A stretch of 12,463 nt of DNA, taken from CG2-30-40-21 sp043806395. GTDB taxonomy: Bacteria > UBA9089 > CG2-30-40-21. Made by a program: the position numbers and the translations under genes. The stretch lies in NCBI GenBank assembly GCA_043806395.1, contig JAZDHC010000010.1:1-12463 (forward strand), read 5' to 3'. Of the stretch, positions 6,231 to 12,463 are shown piece after piece. Within the stretch, counting starts at the first letter, position 1, and each line of letters opens with the position of its first letter. The notes under the pieces were generated by a model. It searched no databases. It saw only the letters and a program-made list of their open reading frames with translations, and had not been told where the DNA came from.

Positions 6231-7550
6231 CTAATGTGCCCCCTTTCGACCAAAGATAACCAACAATGTTTTCAGCATTAGCTTAAAATCCAGGACAAGG
6301 GAATAATTTTTTACATATAAAAGATCATATTTCAGCTTACTCTTGGGAGAAATATCGTAGCCGGCATTGACCTGTGCCAGTCCGGTAATGCCAGGTCTGA
6401 CCTTAAATCTTTTGGTATATCCAGGGATTGCTGTCTTAAATTGTTCAACAAAGAACAACCTTTCTGGCCTTGGACCAACTAAACTCATCTGACCAAGAAG
6501 GACATTAACACATTGAAGGATTTCATCTATACGGGTCTGTCTTAGAAATTTGCCTAATTTGGTAATCCTTTCATCGTTTTTCTGGGCAAGTACTGGTCCA
6601 GTATCTTTTTCTGCATCTGTCATCATGGTTCGAAATTTATATATCTTAAATAGATGTCCATCCCGGCCAACCCTTTCCTGACTGAAGACAATCGGTCCCT
6701 TTGAATCAAGTTTGATGAGAATGGCAACAATTATCAAAAATGGAAAGAGGGTAATTAATACCAGAAGGGATGCTGCCATATCGATAAGCCGTTTAATACT
6801 CCTGTTCCATCCTGAAATAGGCTGGATATTTACATCAATCAAGGGAATAGTCTCTATCTGTATGGTTTCTAACTTGCCAATAACAGATTCATATATATCA
6901 GGTACGGTCTTAAATCGGACTCGTTCATCCTCGCAACTCAACACTATATCCCATAGCTCCTGATTAGTAACTGGAGGGATAGTAATGATTACCTCATCTA
7001 TTTTGTGTTCCTGCATTACACTCAGCAAATCTGAGTATTGTCCTAAGACATTCTCGCCCTGTGTCTCTCCAATAAATCCAATCAATTCATATCCTGATTT
7101 TGGTGCTTTTTGTATCTCTTCGGCAACAGCCATGCCATCATCCCCAGTGCCAACAATCAAAAGCCGTCTAACAGGCATGATTAATTCCTTGATAATCATC
7201 CTCCAGCCACTCAAAAGAAAGGTATTCAAAAACCATGAAATGATAAAGACAGAGGTAGGAAATGCTATGGCAATGTTTCGATTAGCATAAATAACTCCAA
7301 TAACTACAAGCATACCAGCCGTGGTTGCCTTAAGTATGATCGCATGAATATCTTCCCCATCCTTTTTCCAAAGATATGCCCCGCTGCCGTAAAGGGCAAA
7401 AAGCATAATGGCTGTAATTGCCATCCACATGGATTGATAGGCTTCAAAGTTTGCTGAAGGAAGGATGCCGCCAAACCTGATCAAAAAGGAGGCTATTATC
7501 CCTGCATTAATCAACAGGGTATCTATTATTACAGAAAAAATAATCCACAT
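6231..7550 (-). CDS. Polyprenyl-phosphate sugar-1-phosphate transferase (WcaJ/WbaP-like initiating enzyme)
   Basis: Enzymes of this family move a sugar-1-phosphate from a nucleotide sugar onto undecaprenyl phosphate at the inner membrane, the first step in building capsule, exopolysaccharide or O-antigen units. The best start is the ATG at 7550, with AAGGAG 9 bases upstream; the frame continues to a GTG at 7592 without a ribosome binding site. From 7550 the protein has 439 residues: about four N-terminal membrane spans (within residues 2-115), a nucleotide-binding-like segment with IVGTGDDG near 132-139, a further membrane segment near 256-280, then the bacterial sugar transferase domain with KIYKFRTM, LRQTRIDE, GQMSLVGPRPE and RPGITGLAQVNAGYD. 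The architecture is that of the full-length polyisoprenyl glycosylphosphotransferases. The sugar cannot be read from the sequence. It lies downstream of glmS on the same strand, separated by a repeat insertion. Confidence 0.92.
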   Translation of the reverse strand: MWIIFSVIIDTLLINAGIIASFLIRFGGILPSANFEAYQSMWMAITAIMLFALYGSGAYLWKKDGEDIHAIILKATTAGMLVVIGVIYANRNIAIAFPTSVFIISWFLNTFLLSGWRMIIKELIMPVRRLLIVGTGDDGMAVAEEIQKAPKSGYELIGFIGETQGENVLGQYSDLLSVMQEHKIDEVIITIPPVTNQELWDIVLSCEDERVRFKTVPDIYESVIGKLETIQIETIPLIDVNIQPISGWNRSIKRLIDMAASLLVLITLFPFLIIVAILIKLDSKGPIVFSQERVGRDGHLFKIYKFRTMMTDAEKDTGPVLAQKNDERITKLGKFLRQTRIDEILQCVNVLLGQMSLVGPRPERLFFVEQFKTAIPGYTKRFKVRPGITGLAQVNAGYDISPKSKLKYDLLYVKNYSLVLDFKLMLKTLLVIFGRKGAH

Positions 7551-7582
7551 GAGGTTTTTCTCCTTTTTGGGGAAAGGCAATA

Positions 7583-7596
7583 GGGCGAACACATAG
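7583..7596. repeat. Left 14-bp direct repeat flanking the MITE-like element
   Basis: GGGCGAACACATAG is identical to 7809-7822 and abuts the inverted-repeat element at 7597, consistent with a target-site duplication. Confidence 0.65.
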
Positions 7597-7808
7597 CAAT
7601 TCTAATTATGAACCGCAGAGACACAGAGACGCAGAGAATACGCAGATAAAAAGATATGGAGATAATAGAGATAATAAAGATGTGAGTGTTTTTACTGCAA
7701 ATCCAATGAAAATCGTTTCTTTCTATCCCCCATTATCTTCATTATCTGTCTCATATTTCTCTGTGCCTCTGCGTCTCTGCGGTGAAAAAAGTCATAATGA
7801 GAATTGCT
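7597..7808. mobile_element. MITE-like inverted-repeat element between glmS and the sugar transferase
   Basis: The ends are inverted: AGCAATTCTAATTATGA (7595-7611) matches the reverse complement of 7792-7808 at 16 of 17 positions. The imperfect pairing continues inward through ACCGCAGAGACACAGAG (7612-7628) against CTCTGCGTCTCTGCGGT (7767-7783) and through a GATAAT-rich part near 7661-7680 and 7730-7750. The 212-bp element is flanked by exact 14-bp direct repeats and encodes no protein. ACCGCAGAGAC-type repeats are widespread between genes in many bacteria; that is from memory. It would be moved, if at all, by a transposase elsewhere. Confidence 0.7.
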
Positions 7809-7830
7809 GGGCGAACACATAGGTTCGCCC
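7809..7830. repeat. GC-rich hairpin after glmS (includes the right direct repeat 7809-7822)
   Basis: GGGCGAAC (7809-7816) and GTTCGCCC (7823-7830) form an 8-bp stem around a 6-base loop, 8 bases past the glmS stop codon. On the glmS strand no U-run follows directly, so termination is uncertain; protection of the glmS mRNA 3' end is an alternative. The left direct repeat at 7583 is one half of this same hairpin. Confidence 0.6.
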
Positions 7831-7838
7831 CTACTACC

Positions 7839-9680
7839 CTATTCCACCGTAACACTCTTAGCAAGATTCCTCGGCTGATCCACATCGCAACCCTTTCTAT
7901 CTGCAATATAATAAGCAAGAAGCTGAAGGGGAATAATGGTCAGTAAAGGGCTGAATATTTCCATAGTATCTGGCAGATAAATAACGAAATCTGCTTTTTT
8001 CGTTACCTCCACATCACCCTCTGTTGCTAACGCAATAACAATTCCATCCCTTGCCTTTACCTCTTCGATATTACCCAATATTTTTTCATAGGTTTTGCTA
8101 TGGACAGCAATGGTCACAACAGGCATATCCTCATCAATCAAGGCAATTGGCCCATGTTTCATCTCGCCAGCAGGGTATCCCTCTGCATGGATGTATGATA
8201 TTTCCTTCAATTTCAATGCACCCTCAAGGGCTATGGGATAGTTTATCCCTCTGCCAAGGTATAAAAAATCCTTATAATGGCTAAACCCATGAGCCAGCTT
8301 TTTAAGATTTGCATCCTCTTTTTTAAGTATTTCACCTATTAGATGTGGTAATCTACGGAGTTCATTGATCAAATCCTTAGCATTCTCAATCCCAATTGTG
8401 CCTCTTGCCCTGCCAAGATATATGGCTAACAGGTACAGGGCAGTTAATTGAGCCGTAAATGCCTTGGTTGAGGCAACGCCTATCTCTGGACCGGCATGGG
8501 TATAAATGGTACCATCTGATTCCCGAGGAATAGAGCTACCAAGGACATTACAAATAGAAATGACCTTTGAGCCATTTGCCTTTGCCTGTCTTATGCCAGC
8601 TAAGGTATCAGCGGTCTCACCTGATTGAGAAATGGCGATGGTCAGTGTTTTATCAGAAATAATAGGGGATCTGTATCTAAACTCAGAGGCAATATCTACC
8701 TCAACTGGAATTCCGACTAACTCTTCAATAATAAACTTTCCCACTAATCCAGCATGCCATGATGTGCCACAGGCAATAATTGTCACTTTTTCTATTGTTT
8801 TGAGCTGGTCAAGGGATAATTCCATCTCTTCCAGATGAATATTATCCTCACCAAGCCTTGTTCTCATGGTATCCTCTATGGCTGTGGGCTGTTCAAAGAT
8901 TTCCTTGAGCATAAAATGTTTGTAACCTGCTTTTTCAGCCTGAGTGGCATTCCACTCAATCCTGACTATTGTTTTTTCTCTCTCAATCGCCTCCATATCT
9001 GTAATCCTTACCCCGCTCCGGGTTAAGATTGCAATCTCTCCATTGTCGAGGAAGATAACATTTCTGGTATGGTTTAATATGGCTGGCACATCTGAGGCAA
9101 TAAAATATTCATTCTCTCCAAGCCCTACAATCAACGGACTATCATATCTGGCTGCAACAATCTGCCCGGGGAATTTTGCACTCATCACAGCCAGAGCATA
9201 TGTACCCATCACCCTTTTTAATGCCAGCCGCACAGCCTCATACAAAGATTTTTCCTCTGTACTCTGCTCAAGTTCTTCCTCAATTAAATGAGCAAAAACC
9301 TCTGTATCTGTTTCAGAGGCAAATACATGTCCCCTTGATTGAAGTTCATCTTTTAAAGAAAGATAGTTTTCTACAATCCCATTATGAACAACCACAATCT
9401 CATTTTTGCAATCTCTATGAGGATGAGCATTTTCCTCAGATGGCCGTCCATGTGTTGCCCATCTGGTATGCCCAAGCCCAATATTGCCTGGTACTGGTTG
9501 TAGTTTAACCATTTCCTCTAAATTGTTCAGTTTCCCCTTACTTCTTTTTACCTCAATCATATTGTTATTTAAGACAGCTATTCCAGCAGAATCATAGCCC
9601 CTGTATTCTAAATGCTTCAATCCATCAAGTAAAACAGTAGACACATCCTGATACCCTACATATCCAACAATTCCACACAT
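7839..9680 (-). CDS. glmS: Glutamine--fructose-6-phosphate aminotransferase (isomerizing) GlmS
   Basis: GlmS converts fructose-6-phosphate and glutamine into glucosamine-6-phosphate and glutamate, the entry to UDP-GlcNAc for peptidoglycan and envelope glycans. The 613 residues match the usual length of about 610. The N-terminal glutaminase domain (about 1-220) starts MCGIVGYVG, with the nucleophile Cys2 exposed after Met removal, and carries HTRWATHG (71-78) and HNG (99-101). Two sugar-isomerase (SIS) domains follow: the first with CGTSWHAG (304-311), SQSGETADT (351-359) and STKAFTAQ (404-411); the second with GRGINYPIALEGALKLKEISY and the HAEGYPAGEMKHGP segment. The C-tail ends RNLAKSVTVE with the conserved lysine. 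The start has GGAGGT about 6-7 bases upstream. No glmS ribozyme is recognisable in the 188-base upstream gap. Confidence 0.97.
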   Translation of the reverse strand: MCGIVGYVGYQDVSTVLLDGLKHLEYRGYDSAGIAVLNNNMIEVKRSKGKLNNLEEMVKLQPVPGNIGLGHTRWATHGRPSEENAHPHRDCKNEIVVVHNGIVENYLSLKDELQSRGHVFASETDTEVFAHLIEEELEQSTEEKSLYEAVRLALKRVMGTYALAVMSAKFPGQIVAARYDSPLIVGLGENEYFIASDVPAILNHTRNVIFLDNGEIAILTRSGVRITDMEAIEREKTIVRIEWNATQAEKAGYKHFMLKEIFEQPTAIEDTMRTRLGEDNIHLEEMELSLDQLKTIEKVTIIACGTSWHAGLVGKFIIEELVGIPVEVDIASEFRYRSPIISDKTLTIAISQSGETADTLAGIRQAKANGSKVISICNVLGSSIPRESDGTIYTHAGPEIGVASTKAFTAQLTALYLLAIYLGRARGTIGIENAKDLINELRRLPHLIGEILKKEDANLKKLAHGFSHYKDFLYLGRGINYPIALEGALKLKEISYIHAEGYPAGEMKHGPIALIDEDMPVVTIAVHSKTYEKILGNIEEVKARDGIVIALATEGDVEVTKKADFVIYLPDTMEIFSPLLTIIPLQLLAYYIADRKGCDVDQPRNLAKSVTVE

Positions 9681-9732
9681 AATAATACCTCCATTTCTAA
9701 TTGCTCCCAGAAGTTAGAAGTTCTCCATTGAG

Positions 9733-9741
9733 ATTATACCA
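9733..9741 (-). promoter_or_regulatory. Extended -10 promoter for glmS
   Basis: On the minus strand this reads TGGTATAAT, an extended -10 box (TG, one base, TATAAT), about 52 bases upstream of the glmS start. No good -35 hexamer is visible, as is usual for extended -10 promoters. The leader also holds a direct repeat of AGAAGTT (around 9710-9718). Confidence 0.6.
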
Positions 9742-9788
9742 TGCTTTTTCAATTTTTGCTATAATTTTTTTGATATGAGTGAAAAATA

Positions 9789-9817
9789 TTGACATTTAGC
9801 TGTATTTAGGTTATAAT
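9789..9817 (+). promoter_or_regulatory. Consensus sigma70-like promoter for the nuclease-fold gene
   Basis: TTGACA (9789-9794) and TATAAT (9812-9817) are both exact consensus with a 17-base spacer, predicting a start near 9824 and a leader of about 45 bases. It is divergent from the glmS promoter. A second TGCTATAAT (9757-9765) on the same strand lacks a -35. The perfect match suggests strong constitutive transcription unless repressed. Confidence 0.85.
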
Positions 9818-9868
9818 ATCCTCATCAGTGGTAGATCCACAAAAACATCAGAGCAGAGGAGAAAAATC

Positions 9869-10756
9869 ATGAAACAATCGACGACACTAATATCCATATT
9901 TTTGTATCTTATCCTACTTTCACCATGTGAAGCAGCCAGACAGGAGTATATTAAAATAGCTACATTTAACATTGAAAATCTTACCGCTAAGGGGAAGAAT
10001 ATGAAACAGATTGCCCAGATAATCAAGTATCTTGGGCTTGAGATAGTTGGTATTGAAGAGATTGTAGAACCAAAAGCACTTGATGAATTGGTCAAATACC
10101 TTGGTGGATTCAAGTATAAGATAACCGGTGGTACTGCCCCCATCCATGTAGGAATAATCTATAATAGCACGGTGATAGATATCTCTGAGGTAAGTGAGAT
10201 AAAAACGCTTACCTTAAATAATGAGAGAAAATTCAGGCCAGGCTTAAGAATAAAGGCTAAGGTCAAGCCAGATGGGTTTGATTTTATTCTGGCAGTGGTT
10301 CATCTAAAATCAAAGGTTGGTGGAGAAGAAACCGATTCATATCGCAAGCAGCAGGTTCAATGCTTATCTAACTGGATAGATAAGGAATTACAAGCACATC
10401 CTCTGGAGAAAGATATTATTGTCCTTGGGGATTTTAATGAGACATTGGAAAGAAATCCCTTTACCCCTCTTAGCCAGCGAAAGGATATTAAGATACTGAC
10501 CGGGGATCTTGTACCAGGAAGTGTCTCCTATATAGGCAAGAGTGGACAGCAGAAATATCGATCACTAATTGATCATATCATTCTTTACAAGGGTAAGGGT
10601 GGTTGCTTTGATGAATATAAGCCGGCAAGCATCGGCTTGTTAAAGGATTATGATAAATATCAGGGTTATAATGTTACTACTCCCCCGGATGGGACTACAC
10701 TCATCTCTGATCATGTTCCAGTTTATGCCAGTTTTTTGACAAAGGATAATGATTGA
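9869..10756 (+). CDS. Endonuclease/exonuclease/phosphatase-fold protein with signal peptide
   Basis: This belongs to the DNase I/exonuclease III/inositol-phosphatase superfamily of metal-dependent phosphodiesterases. The N-terminus (about 1-23: MKQS, a hydrophobic run, then SPCEAA) looks like a Sec signal peptide, so the protein probably acts outside the cytoplasm. Superfamily motifs are in order: FNIEN (metal/phosphate Asn34), IEE near 62-64 (metal Glu), VVHLKS with His145, LGDFNE with Asp188 and Asn190, LIDHI near 233-237, and SDHVPV with Asp281-His282. All expected catalytic positions appear present. The length (295) is normal for secreted members. The substrate could be extracellular nucleic acid, a phospholipid or another phosphodiester; the sequence does not decide. 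The ATG has GAGGAG 7 bases upstream. It appears to be a single-gene unit, as 148 bases separate it from the next frame. Confidence 0.88.
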   Translation: MKQSTTLISIFLYLILLSPCEAARQEYIKIATFNIENLTAKGKNMKQIAQIIKYLGLEIVGIEEIVEPKALDELVKYLGGFKYKITGGTAPIHVGIIYNSTVIDISEVSEIKTLTLNNERKFRPGLRIKAKVKPDGFDFILAVVHLKSKVGGEETDSYRKQQVQCLSNWIDKELQAHPLEKDIIVLGDFNETLERNPFTPLSQRKDIKILTGDLVPGSVSYIGKSGQQKYRSLIDHIILYKGKGGCFDEYKPASIGLLKDYDKYQGYNVTTPPDGTTLISDHVPVYASFLTKDND

Positions 10757-10904
10757 TAGTACTTTACCCGTGTAATTCTTGCTTTTTGTGCAAGGAAGTT
10801 TAGTGTCAATCACATGATAGGAGATTAAATCCCTTATATCGGTGACAATTTTCTTCTACGGTTTCAGTTAATTGCTCTAATTTTTTTGCATCTATCTCCT
10901 GAAT

Positions 10905-11375
10905 TTGGAGTTGAGAGATAAATTTAATATAGCGATTATTAGCTGCTATGAATTCACCGACCAGATAATTCTTTGCCTGAAAGAGGATGGCATTAAACTA
11001 AAAGAGTTATCCCAACCGATGGCTATATTTGAGGCTATCATGAGCCTTTCACCCAGATATGTGCCTGATACAAAGGATAGCCGATCCTTCCCCGGGGTGA
11101 TACTTGATATGGTAAAATATCCTGTAGAAATGTTAGCCTTGCCTGCGGGTGATTGCGATGATTTTACCACACTTTATGCCGCCTGCCTTGTTTCCATAGG
11201 TAGAGGAGTGGCATTGATTACTATCCCTGAACATATCTTTTTAGCCTTTGATACCAACATTCATTCAAAACACAAGGGTTTGTTTAATCTGTTTGAGGGA
11301 AGTTATCTTGAGCTGGATGATCATATCTGGATACCTATGGAGCTTACTAAAACAAGCAGTTCCTCTATTCTCTAA
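10905..11375 (+). CDS. Transglutaminase-like domain fragment (probably truncated)
   Basis: The central part matches the transglutaminase/papain-like fold: YPVEMLALPAGDCDDFTTLYAACL contains the catalytic-cysteine motif GDCDD, IPEHIFLAFDT supplies the histidine, and HIWIPMELT resembles the W-x-P-x-E strand late in the domain. Such domains act as peptidases, amidases or protein cross-linkers in larger bacterial proteins, some with TPR repeats. The copy looks incomplete: there is no ATG at the head of the frame (the start given is a TTG without a ribosome binding site; the first in-frame ATG is at 11019), an in-frame stop lies at 10878, and the frame ends seven residues after WIPMELT, where relatives usually continue. 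A decayed or cut-down gene is the simplest reading; a genuine 157-codon protein is possible. It lies 68 bases before bioD on the same strand. Confidence 0.55.
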   Translation: MELRDKFNIAIISCYEFTDQIILCLKEDGIKLKELSQPMAIFEAIMSLSPRYVPDTKDSRSFPGVILDMVKYPVEMLALPAGDCDDFTTLYAACLVSIGRGVALITIPEHIFLAFDTNIHSKHKGLFNLFEGSYLELDDHIWIPMELTKTSSSSIL

Positions 11376-11443
11376 CCGATAGGCAACGACAGATACTTCT
11401 TGTTGGTGGGATGTTGGCGTTCATTAGAAAGGAGATAAAAAAA

Positions 11444-12157
11444 TTGCGAAGTGTTTTTGTAACTGGTACAGATACAGGCGTTGGGAAAACAGTGGTTGCC
11501 GGTGGATTGGCTGGGGTATGGCATAGAAAAGGGTATAATGTTGGGGTGATGAAGCCTGTTGCCACTGGTGGTATCCTGATTAATGGTGAAATTACCTCAC
11601 CTGATCTTTTATTCCTGCAGGCAGCCATTGGCAATGTTTCAAGGGATGAAAAAGCTCTGACTATGCCCTATTGCCTGAAAACACCTGCTGCCCCTGCAAT
11701 TGCTGCTGAAGTAGAAGGGATAGAAATAATTCCTGAAAAAATAATAGAGGCATACTCAATACTATCTAATCGCCATGAGATAATGGTTGTTGAAGGAATA
11801 GGCGGGCTGCTGGTGCCAATTACCTATAATTATCTGGTGGCTAACCTTGTCAGGGATTTGCAGCTTCCTTTATTGATTGTTACCTCCTCAAGGCTTGGCA
11901 CAATCAATCATACCCTGTTAACAATAAAATGTGCCCAAAGTTATGGGCTTTCCATTGCCGGAATAATAATAAATATGTTGCCCGATACCACATCTTTTAC
12001 CATTGCCGAGCAAACATTTCCTCAAGTACTCAAAAAACTTACTGAAGTACCTATACTTGGAGTAATGGAATGGGATAACTCCATAACCGTTGAGGGTGGA
12101 AGGGTAGGGGATGTAGTGGAGATTGTAAAGAGGTGTGTGAATAAGGATTTACGATAA
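11444..12157 (+). CDS. bioD: Dethiobiotin synthetase BioD
   Basis: BioD closes the ureido ring of dethiobiotin from 7,8-diaminopelargonic acid, CO2 and ATP, the next-to-last step of biotin synthesis, in the cytosol. The start is placed at a TTG at 11444, giving MRSVFVTGTDTGVGKT as in the family; AAAGGAG lies 9 bases upstream at 11428-11434. The frame also contains an upstream ATG at 11411, which would add 11 residues and place this ribosome binding site inside the gene. The protein has 237 residues, close to the usual 220-240. The P-loop GTDTGVGKT is at about 8-16, followed by KPVATGG near 37-43 (substrate contact) and VEGIGGLLVPI near 116-126. No other biotin gene is in the window, and the gene may be isolated or lead an operon outside it. 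Confidence 0.92.
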   Translation: MRSVFVTGTDTGVGKTVVAGGLAGVWHRKGYNVGVMKPVATGGILINGEITSPDLLFLQAAIGNVSRDEKALTMPYCLKTPAAPAIAAEVEGIEIIPEKIIEAYSILSNRHEIMVVEGIGGLLVPITYNYLVANLVRDLQLPLLIVTSSRLGTINHTLLTIKCAQSYGLSIAGIIINMLPDTTSFTIAEQTFPQVLKKLTEVPILGVMEWDNSITVEGGRVGDVVEIVKRCVNKDLR

Positions 12158-12293
12158 TTCTTGACACAAAAAACATGCTATTCCTAATCGCTTGCAGTTC
12201 TTATGCTTGTAAAGAACTTGACATAATTTTCAATGAACTCTCCCAATATGCAACGCTCTCCACTATTGAACTTAAGGCAATTAGGAAAAAATA

Positions 12294-12322
12294 TTGACAA
12301 TGGCGTTATTTTATGTTATTAT
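12294..12322 (+). promoter_or_regulatory. Strong promoter pointing out of the right edge
   Basis: TTGACA (12294-12299) is exact consensus and TATTAT (12317-12322) matches five of six bases, with a 17-base spacer. The predicted start is near 12329. Two further TTGACA hexamers occur upstream (12161-12166 and 12218-12223) without matching -10 boxes. The stretch 12158-12293 otherwise shows only a weak AT-rich hairpin (12196-12202 with 12212-12218) and no gene. Confidence 0.75.
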
Positions 12323-12361
12323 AGTAACTGCTCAATATCTTGTGGAAAGTGGAAAGGATTA

Positions 12362-12443
12362 GCCACAAAGGCACAAAGGCACGAAGGAATACACAAAGGA
12401 AGATATTCTTAGTGTTTTCTTAGTGTCTTGGTGTCTTAGTGGC
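12362..12443. repeat. Long imperfect hairpin repeat with 8-base periodicity
   Basis: The left arm (12362-12404) repeats a GCACAAAG-like unit about every 8 bases; the right arm (12405-12443) is a TTAGTGTC-like series ending in GTGGC. The arms pair over most of their length, with single mismatches spaced about 8 bases apart and G-T wobbles between them. This is an intergenic hairpin repeat of a type familiar from many bacterial genomes (from memory). It would sit in the 5' part of the transcript from the promoter at 12294. Confidence 0.7.
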
Positions 12444-12463
12444 AAATCTCTATCTTACACATT

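Noticed and set aside
9681..9868. A glmS ribozyme upstream of glmS
   Set aside because: Only 188 bases separate the divergent genes, most of them AT-rich promoter sequence, and I see no ribozyme core; the gene uses an ordinary extended -10 promoter.
10790..10812. A rho-independent terminator after the nuclease-fold gene
   Set aside because: The only pairing is a 5-bp CTTGC/GCAAG stem without a following T-run; too weak to call.
12362..12443. A CRISPR array suggested by the 8-base periodic repeats
   Set aside because: The units are far too short, lack spacers, and form the two arms of one hairpin.

Overview
The window is bacterial chromosomal DNA from an organism I cannot name. It is AT-rich by eye, carries ordinary sigma70-like promoters and Shine-Dalgarno sites, and has phospholipid, amino-sugar, surface-polysaccharide and biotin genes. 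The spaces between genes hold many short hairpin and inverted-repeat elements of the kind that litter genomes of uncultivated bacteria. No marker gene allows a phylum call.

Layout. (1) Bases 1-524: the 5' end of a probable transposase gene leaving the left edge on the minus strand, then hairpin and tandem repeats, then a good promoter. (2) 525-1115, plus: plsY, an acyl-phosphate:glycerol-3-phosphate acyltransferase. (3) 1116-1438: no gene; a nested inverted-repeat element of about 214 bp and a second copy of a short dispersed repeat. (4) 1439-3877, minus: a large signalling protein with PocR, GAF, long coiled coil, GAF and GGDEF domains, a predicted diguanylate cyclase. (5) 4180-6151, minus: a compact two-gene restriction-modification system, a PD-(D/E)xK-like endonuclease followed by an overlapping C5-cytosine methyltransferase, between related repeat copies. 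(6) 6231-7550, minus: a polyprenyl-phosphate sugar-1-phosphate transferase that starts surface polysaccharide synthesis. (7) 7583-7830: a MITE-like element flanked by 14-bp direct repeats. (8) 7839-9680, minus: glmS. (9) 9681-9868: a divergent promoter region. (10) 9869-10756, plus: a probably exported endonuclease/exonuclease/phosphatase-fold protein. (11) 10905-11375, plus: a transglutaminase-like domain that looks truncated. (12) 11444-12157, plus: bioD. (13) 12158-12463: no gene; a near-consensus promoter pointing right, followed by a long imperfect hairpin repeat.

How they fit. GlmS makes glucosamine-6-phosphate for UDP-GlcNAc, and the adjacent sugar transferase loads the first sugar of a surface polymer, so the two make a plausible envelope pair; a hairpin element inserted between them appears to have widened their gap. 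PlsY serves phospholipid synthesis. The methyltransferase and endonuclease form a self-contained defence or selfish module. I see no strong evidence for a wholly new multi-gene system. The most informative parts are the repeat-bounded restriction-modification cassette, the reconstructable MITE insertion between glmS and the sugar transferase, the multi-sensor GGDEF protein lacking its usual inhibitory site, and the promoter-plus-hairpin unit at the right edge. For three genes (the GGDEF protein, the sugar transferase and bioD) the Shine-Dalgarno position indicates a start downstream of the longest reading frame, and the coordinates given use those starts.
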